Assembly (NCBI RefSeq): GCF_000472925.1 | Contig: NZ_AXAS01000044.1 | Location: 1-64,000, forward strand | Source of the DNA: Bradyrhizobium sp. Ec3.3 | GTDB taxonomy: Bacteria > Pseudomonadota > Alphaproteobacteria > Rhizobiales > Xanthobacteraceae | Length of the DNA: 64,000 bases | Direction: 5' to 3' | In this document: in pieces, positions 61,950-64,000 of the stretch | How the letters are laid out: the number at the start of each line of letters is the position of its first letter | How positions within the stretch are numbered: position 1 is the stretch's first letter | Notes under the pieces: model-generated | Seen by the model: only the letters and a program-made list of their open reading frames with translations | The model's database searches: none | Told to the model about the DNA's origin: nothing | Position numbers and translations under genes: made by a program

Positions 61950-63881
61950 ATGTCCCCCCGTCCCCTGATCCCGCGCCAAAAACTGTTTGGTAATCCGACA
62001 TATGTCGGAGCCAAGTTATCGCCGGATGGTCGATTGCTGTCCTGGCTCGCCCCTGTCGACGGCGTTCTGAACATCTGGGTGTCGCCGGGGGACAACATTG
62101 CGGCAGGCCAACCCGTCACGCGCACCAGGGGCAGACCGATCAACTGGCAGAGTTGGAGCCCGGACGGCCGCCATATCATGTTTCTCAACGACGAGAACGG
62201 TGACGAGAATTTGCACCTGTTCGTCGTCGATCCCCACAGTCTGGAGCTCAGGGATCTCACGCCTTTCGCCAATGTCCGCGCGTTGCCGACCTACTGGTCG
62301 CACGTCGTCCCTGACAAGATCGCGATCGGTCTGAATGACCGCGACGTGCGATGGCATGATGTCTTCCTGCTCGACCTCTTAACCGGCGAGCGCTCTCTGG
62401 TCTGGGAAAATCACCAGGAGTTCGACTACGTCGGGCTCGACTGGCAGTTGAGGCCACGCCACGCCCGCAGCAACGCGCCCGATGGAGGCACGCGGCTCTG
62501 GCGCATCGACGACGGGAAGGCCACGCATTGGCGCGACGTGCCGTTCGAGGCTTACGCGAGTACGCGGCTCTGGACGTTCGATTCCGCCGGCAACCATATT
62601 CACATGAGTTCGAGCCTGGAGCACGACAAATCCGCGCTGGTGCGGATCAACTGGTCAACCGGCGAAGAACTCGTCCTGTTCAAAAGCGACCGCGCCGACG
62701 TGACGGGCGCCATATTCAATGCCCGAACGTTCGAACCGGAGGCGGTTTGCATCGACCCCGGCCGGCCGGAATGGACGGCTTTAGCGCCTGCCGTTGCGAG
62801 CGAACTCGATCTGATCAAGGAGCAGCTTCCAGGTCACGCCTTTTATGTCGAAAGCCAGAGTGATGACGGTCGCCGTTGGATTGTGACGAGCCATAAGGCG
62901 GATCAGCCCGCCACATATCACCTCCTCGACCGCGACAAGCAGACCATCACAGAGCTGTTTACGGCGCGGCCCGAACTCAAGCCTTATTGCCTGGCGCCGA
63001 TGCAGGCTGTGCAGGGCAAGTCGCGCGACGGCTTCACGCTCGTCTCCTACCTGACCCTGCCGGTGGATATTGAAGCCGAACGCCCGCCCCGGCCACTGCC
63101 GATGGTCCTCATCGTTCATGGTGGGCCGTGGGCACGGGATATCTTCGGCTATCGCCGCGATCACCAGTGGCTGGCCGATCGCGGCTATGCCGTGCTGTCG
63201 GTCAACTATCGGGGATCGACGGGCTTCGGCAAGGCGTTCGTCGCGGCAAGCGAAAAAGAGCATGCGCGCAAGATGCACGACGATCTCATCGACATGGTCG
63301 ATTGGGCGATCGCCGAGGGGATCGCGCAAAAGGACAAGGTCGCGATCTTCGGAGCGTCCTACGGGGGCCTCGCCTCGTTCATCGGCGCGACCTTCACGCC
63401 CGAGGTGTTCTGTTGTTCGGTGCCAGTGGTCGGCATTTCCAACCTGCAAACGCTGCTGGAATCGATGCCGCCCTACTGGGCCGGCTTCGCGGAATTCATG
63501 TATCGCAGCTACGGCGATCCGCGCACTGAGGAAGGCCGCAAGCTGCTCGCCGAACGCTCCCCGATCAACAAGGTCGACAACATCAAGAAGCCGATGCTGA
63601 TCTTCCATGGCGCCAACGACGTGCGGTGCAAGGTCGCCGAAAGCGACACCATCGCCGCAGCCATGCAGGCCAAGAACATTCCGGTGACCTACATCGTCTA
63701 TCCCGATGAAGGACACGGATTCCAGAGACCGCCCAATCAGTTTTCCCACCTCGCCATCACCGAGGCCTTTCTGGCGCGGCATCTCGGTGGCGCCTGCGAA
63801 CCGGTCGGGCAGGATTTTGAAGGTTCAAGCCACGAGGTTCGGGCCGGCGGCGATATTTTGACGGATTTGGGCGTCGCCTGA
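61950..63881 (+). CDS. S9-family prolyl oligopeptidase-like peptidase
   Basis: A 643-residue serine peptidase. An N-terminal beta-propeller (about 15-350) with SPDGR blades precedes an alpha/beta hydrolase domain (about 370-620). The catalytic serine is in FGASYGGL, Asp in FHGANDVRC and His in PDEGHGF. HGGPWARDIFGY provides the oxyanion hole region. There is no signal peptide, so it is cytoplasmic. Members cut short peptides, often after proline, or acyl-peptides. The 162-bp gap upstream shows nothing recognisable, and a convergent gene fragment lies 38 bp downstream. Confidence 0.87.
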   Translation: MSPRPLIPRQKLFGNPTYVGAKLSPDGRLLSWLAPVDGVLNIWVSPGDNIAAGQPVTRTRGRPINWQSWSPDGRHIMFLNDENGDENLHLFVVDPHSLELRDLTPFANVRALPTYWSHVVPDKIAIGLNDRDVRWHDVFLLDLLTGERSLVWENHQEFDYVGLDWQLRPRHARSNAPDGGTRLWRIDDGKATHWRDVPFEAYASTRLWTFDSAGNHIHMSSSLEHDKSALVRINWSTGEELVLFKSDRADVTGAIFNARTFEPEAVCIDPGRPEWTALAPAVASELDLIKEQLPGHAFYVESQSDDGRRWIVTSHKADQPATYHLLDRDKQTITELFTARPELKPYCLAPMQAVQGKSRDGFTLVSYLTLPVDIEAERPPRPLPMVLIVHGGPWARDIFGYRRDHQWLADRGYAVLSVNYRGSTGFGKAFVAASEKEHARKMHDDLIDMVDWAIAEGIAQKDKVAIFGASYGGLASFIGATFTPEVFCCSVPVVGISNLQTLLESMPPYWAGFAEFMYRSYGDPRTEEGRKLLAERSPINKVDNIKKPMLIFHGANDVRCKVAESDTIAAAMQAKNIPVTYIVYPDEGHGFQRPPNQFSHLAITEAFLARHLGGACEPVGQDFEGSSHEVRAGGDILTDLGVA

Positions 63882-63919
63882 CACCGACCTCGGGAGGTAC
63901 AGAAGAAGCGCTGGGCACC

Positions 63920-64000
63920 CTATGACGCGCGGTTGAGAAAGATCGGCAGACCGCGCTTGCTGGAGTAGATGGGACGGTAGCGCTCCGTGTTGTATGTGTT
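63920..64000 (-). CDS. C-terminal end of an unknown gene (partial)
   Basis: The last 26 residues and the TAG stop of a minus-strand reading frame that continues beyond the window edge. The visible part contains RYRPIYSSKRGLPIFLNRA. The codon use looks like that of its neighbours. Too little is present to name a family. It converges on the S9 peptidase gene. Confidence 0.5.
   Translation of the reverse strand, partial: NTYNTERYRPIYSSKRGLPIFLNRAS

Overview
The window is GC-rich chromosomal DNA from an alphaproteobacterium that is almost certainly a Bradyrhizobium. The strongest evidence is the microaerobic respiration cluster: fixNOQP and fixGHIS next to a fixL-fixJ-receiver-fixK2 cassette, separated by a universal stress protein and a CBS protein, which is the gene order known from B. 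diazoefficiens. FixL is about the same length as the Bradyrhizobium protein and very like it, and FixK2 keeps its signature residues. Intergenic palindromic repeats of the kind common in Bradyrhizobium genomes agree. I see no rRNA, tRNA, CRISPR array, transposase or phage gene.

Layout. 1-3.8 kb: an alpha/beta hydrolase, a peroxiredoxin and a secreted cupin that diverge across a striking double CGATAG-N7-CTATCG operator, and an MFS exporter. 3.8-11.7 kb (minus strand): fixNOQP (cbb3 oxidase) and fixGHIS (its maturation), each with a FixK2 box about 60 bp upstream. 11.9-16.9 kb: CBS and Usp genes, then fixL, fixJ, a receiver-only regulator with its own perfect FixK2 box, and fixK2 ending in a strong terminator. 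16.9-24.2 kb: a probable minus-strand operon (ABC exporter, glycogen-debranching-type glucosidase, PRC-barrel protein, MFS) divergent from a family 4 glycosyltransferase; the gap between them holds EcfG-like (general stress) promoters. 24.3-31.4 kb: an alkyl-sulfatase-type metallo-hydrolase, a TRAP transporter with fused membrane subunits, a trans-aconitate methyltransferase-like gene and an SDR that lacks the usual catalytic tyrosine. 31.4-36.8 kb: a sigma-54 activator of the AcoR type, a beta-lactamase-fold esterase and a Baeyer-Villiger-type monooxygenase behind a well-formed -24/-12 promoter; this looks like a ketone catabolic module.

36.9-41.8 kb: an isocitrate/isopropylmalate dehydrogenase homologue, a multidrug-type MFS, a cobalamin-binding radical SAM protein and an SPW membrane protein. 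41.8-50.6 kb: a minus-strand dipeptide-type ABC system with an FAD amine/amino-acid oxidoreductase and a 2-hydroxyacid dehydrogenase inside it, divergent from an XRE-cupin regulator. 50.8-56.8 kb: a tightly packed plus-strand operon of a Tat-exported molybdenum hydroxylase (two subunits), a flavocytochrome-c-type flavoprotein and SoxX, SoxY, SoxZ, SoxA, but no SoxB or SoxCD; SoxY has an unusual C-terminal tail. This is the best candidate for an undescribed system. 56.9-61.8 kb: a sugar-type ABC importer without an ATPase and a tannase/feruloyl-esterase-like secreted enzyme. 62-63.9 kb: an S9 peptidase, then the C-terminal end of a minus-strand gene cut by the window edge.

Together, low oxygen acts on FixL-FixJ, then FixK2, then the cbb3 oxidase genes, with the receiver-only regulator as a likely feedback branch. 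The accessory part is mainly catabolic uptake-plus-oxidation modules. All identifications come from reading translations and motifs; no database search was possible.
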